A program made the position numbers and the translations under genes. The notes below the pieces were generated by a model. The model did no database searches, had not been told where the DNA came from, and saw only the letters and a program-made list of their open reading frames with translations. From the NCBI RefSeq assembly GCF_023822045.1, contig NZ_CP084712.1:2108001-2172000 (forward strand): a DNA stretch of 64,000 nt, written 5' to 3'. Positions 62,597 to 64,000 of this stretch are shown here, piece by piece (position 1 is the stretch's first letter; every line of letters begins with the position of its first letter). This DNA is from Sphingopyxis sp. USTB-05. Its GTDB lineage: Bacteria; Pseudomonadota; Alphaproteobacteria; Sphingomonadales; Sphingomonadaceae.

Positions 62597-63973
62597 TCAG
62601 GCCTGCATCCGATACTGTTTGAGCAGGTCATAGAGCGTCGGGCGACTGATCCCGAGCAGCTTGGCCGCCGCCGAGATATTGCCCTCGCTCTGCGTCATCG
62701 CGCGGCGGATCGCGACGCGGTCGGCCGCCTCGCGCGCGCTGCGCAGGTTAAGCCACGCCTCCTCACCCTCATCACCGCCGCCGGCGAGATCGAGATCCTC
62801 GCGCATCACCAGCTTGCCGTCGGCCATGATCACCGCGCGCTTGATGCGGTTTTCCAGTTCGCGGACGTTGCCGGGCCAGCGGCCCTCGTCGATCGCCTGC
62901 AGCGCGTCGGGGGCAAAGCCGCGCACCCCAGGGTTCATCTCGGGCGCATATTGATGGAGGAAATGCCGCGCGAGCAGCACCGCATCGCCCGGCCGTTCGG
63001 CGAGCGACGGGATTTTCACCACCATCTCGGCGAGGCGGTAGTAAAGATCGTCGCGAAAGCTCTGTTCGGCGATCATCGCGTCAAGATCGCGATGCGTTGC
63101 GCACACGATCCTGGTGTCGACCGCGATCGCCTTCCGCCCGCCGATCCGCTCGATCGTCCGTTCCTGCAGGAAGCGGAGCAACTTGACCTGCAGCGGCAGC
63201 GGAATATCGCCGACCTCGTCGAGGAAGAGCGTGCCGCCATGCGCCAGTTCGATCTTGCCCTCGGTCGTTTTGACCGCCCCGGTGAACGCGCCCTTCTCAT
63301 GCCCGAACAATTCACTTTCGAGCAGATTCTCCGGGATCGCCGCGCAATTGATCGCGACGAACGCTCCGTCGCGCCGCGCGCTCGCCTCATGCAGGCCGCG
63401 CGCAAGCAGTTCTTTGCCGGTGCCGCTCGCACCGAGCAGCATGACGCTGACATCAAGGTTCGCGACACGTTCGATCGTGCGCGTAACCTTCTGCATCTCG
63501 GGCGCGCCGGTAATCATCCCGCCGAGGACGCGATTGTCGCTCGTCCCCTGACTGGCCAACCGCGCATTCTCGACCTCCAACTCGCGCACATGAAAGGCGC
63601 GGCGGACGATCAGCCCCAGTTCGTCGATGTCGATCGGCTTCTTGTAGAAATCCCATGCGCCGCTCGCGATCGCGGTCAACGCGCTCGCGCGCTCGCCATG
63701 TCCCGATACGACGATCACCTTGGTGTCGGGTTTGATCTCCAGAATGGTTTGCAGCGTGCGAAAGCCCTCGCGCGTCCCGTCGGGATCGGGCGGCAGGCCG
63801 AGGTCGAGCGTCACCACATCGGGCTCCTCAGCACGCAGCAACTCGATCGCCGCGTCATGATCGCCCGCGACGAGCACCTGACAATCCTCATACGCCCATT
63901 TGAGCTGAGCCTGCAGCCCCGGATCGTCTTCGATCACCAGCAATTTGCGCAGATTGGCCCCGCTGTCGTTCAT
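62597..63973 (-). CDS. prsR: PEP-CTERM-box response regulator PrsR
   Basis: 458 residues. Receiver domain (about 1-125; [14 protein letters not shown] with phospho-Asp), a canonical sigma-54 AAA+ domain (Walker [15 protein letters not shown] intact in HEKGAFTGA; Walker B TLFLDEVG) and a Fis-type HTH at the end ([23 protein letters not shown]). This matches the PrsR regulator of exosortase/PEP-CTERM loci. The rest of that locus should lie beyond 64 kb. The partner kinase PrsK is not seen. Confidence 0.88.
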   Translation of the reverse strand: MNDSGANLRKLLVIEDDPGLQAQLKWAYEDCQVLVAGDHDAAIELLRAEEPDVVTLDLGLPPDPDGTREGFRTLQTILEIKPDTKVIVVSGHGERASALTAIASGAWDFYKKPIDIDELGLIVRRAFHVRELEVENARLASQGTSDNRVLGGMITGAPEMQKVTRTIERVANLDVSVMLLGASGTGKELLARGLHEASARRDGAFVAINCAAIPENLLESELFGHEKGAFTGAVKTTEGKIELAHGGTLFLDEVGDIPLPLQVKLLRFLQERTIERIGGRKAIAVDTRIVCATHRDLDAMIAEQSFRDDLYYRLAEMVVKIPSLAERPGDAVLLARHFLHQYAPEMNPGVRGFAPDALQAIDEGRWPGNVRELENRIKRAVIMADGKLVMREDLDLAGGGDEGEEAWLNLRSAREAADRVAIRRAMTQSEGNISAAAKLLGISRPTLYDLLKQYRMQA

Positions 63974-64000
63974 TTCGATCCCATTTTCATCACGCGGGCA

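Noticed and set aside
63974..64000. Tail of a kinase gene (PrsK) at the right edge
   Set aside because: Two TGA codons occur in the last 27 bases, but with no more sequence no frame can be supported.

Overview
The window reads as chromosomal DNA of a GC-rich alphaproteobacterium, most likely a sphingomonad of the Sphingopyxis type. Evidence: an fbc-type petABC operon, a CcrM GANTC methyltransferase, a 40-residue aa3 oxidase subunit IV, split pntA1/pntA2/pntB, an EipA (DUF1134) tail, a PrsR/PrsT pair and many REP-like intergenic palindromes. Species assignment is inference. No rRNA, tRNA, CRISPR array, prophage or insertion sequence was seen. Coding density is high and nearly everything is ordinary chromosome.

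Layout. 0-5.4 kb: tail of an EipA-like protein, a Rid-family protein, petABC-apt (cytochrome bc1 complex plus adenine salvage), trmL-hemF. 5.4-10.2 kb: two paralogous membrane proteins, lipB, a small lipoprotein, queC-queE, a secreted DUF3617-like protein. 10.3-13.4 kb: argD-argF-hslO, with an intrinsic terminator between the apparent promoter and argD. 13.5-20.2 kb: LLM oxidoreductase, Lrp regulator divergent from a LysE/RhtB exporter, aldo/keto reductase, DUF411, dienelactone hydrolase, HAD, GFA. 20.2-27 kb: a membrane-anchored CobT-type VWA protein, glmS, a vapBC-like toxin-antitoxin pair with a clear operator, two GNATs, glmU, and gph on the other strand. 27.1-29.8 kb: MarR, PqqD-like, HprK-related kinase and nucleotidyltransferase genes, overlapping head to tail (the HPr-rel-A type of system). 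29.8-35 kb: TonB-dependent receptor, maiA, diheme cytochrome plus beta-helix pair, DUF2147. 35.3-41 kb: racemase-like protein, pntB-pntA2, two fasciclin proteins, a PH-domain protein, pntA1 and a 40-aa oxidase subunit IV. 41.3-50.4 kb: a degenerate NtrC-family regulator, folP-ccrM with nine GANTC sites upstream of ccrM, SDR, rnhB, a ThiD-VOC fusion, DUF1272, glmM. 50.5-60.2 kb: dicarboxylate symporter plus aldo/keto reductase, then a segment bounded by inverted composite repeats holding DUF1003, NnrU, a peptide transporter with an active-looking and an inactive-looking amidohydrolase, a nitroreductase and a GntR regulator. 60.7-64 kb: prsT and prsR, the edge of a PEP-CTERM/exosortase exopolysaccharide locus.

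How the genes work together. bc1, the oxidase subunit IV and the proton-pumping transhydrogenase belong to respiration and redox balance, and hemF supplies haem precursors. glmS, glmM and glmU together make the full route from fructose-6-phosphate to UDP-N-acetylglucosamine. queC and queE serve queuosine synthesis. The POT transporter with two exported amidohydrolase-fold proteins suggests peptide scavenging. The most interesting candidates are the MarR/PqqD/HprK/NTase operon, which looks like a peptide-modification machine lacking a recognised substrate, the GANTC cluster in front of ccrM, the inverted composite repeats around 53-60 kb, and several enzymes that have lost catalytic residues.
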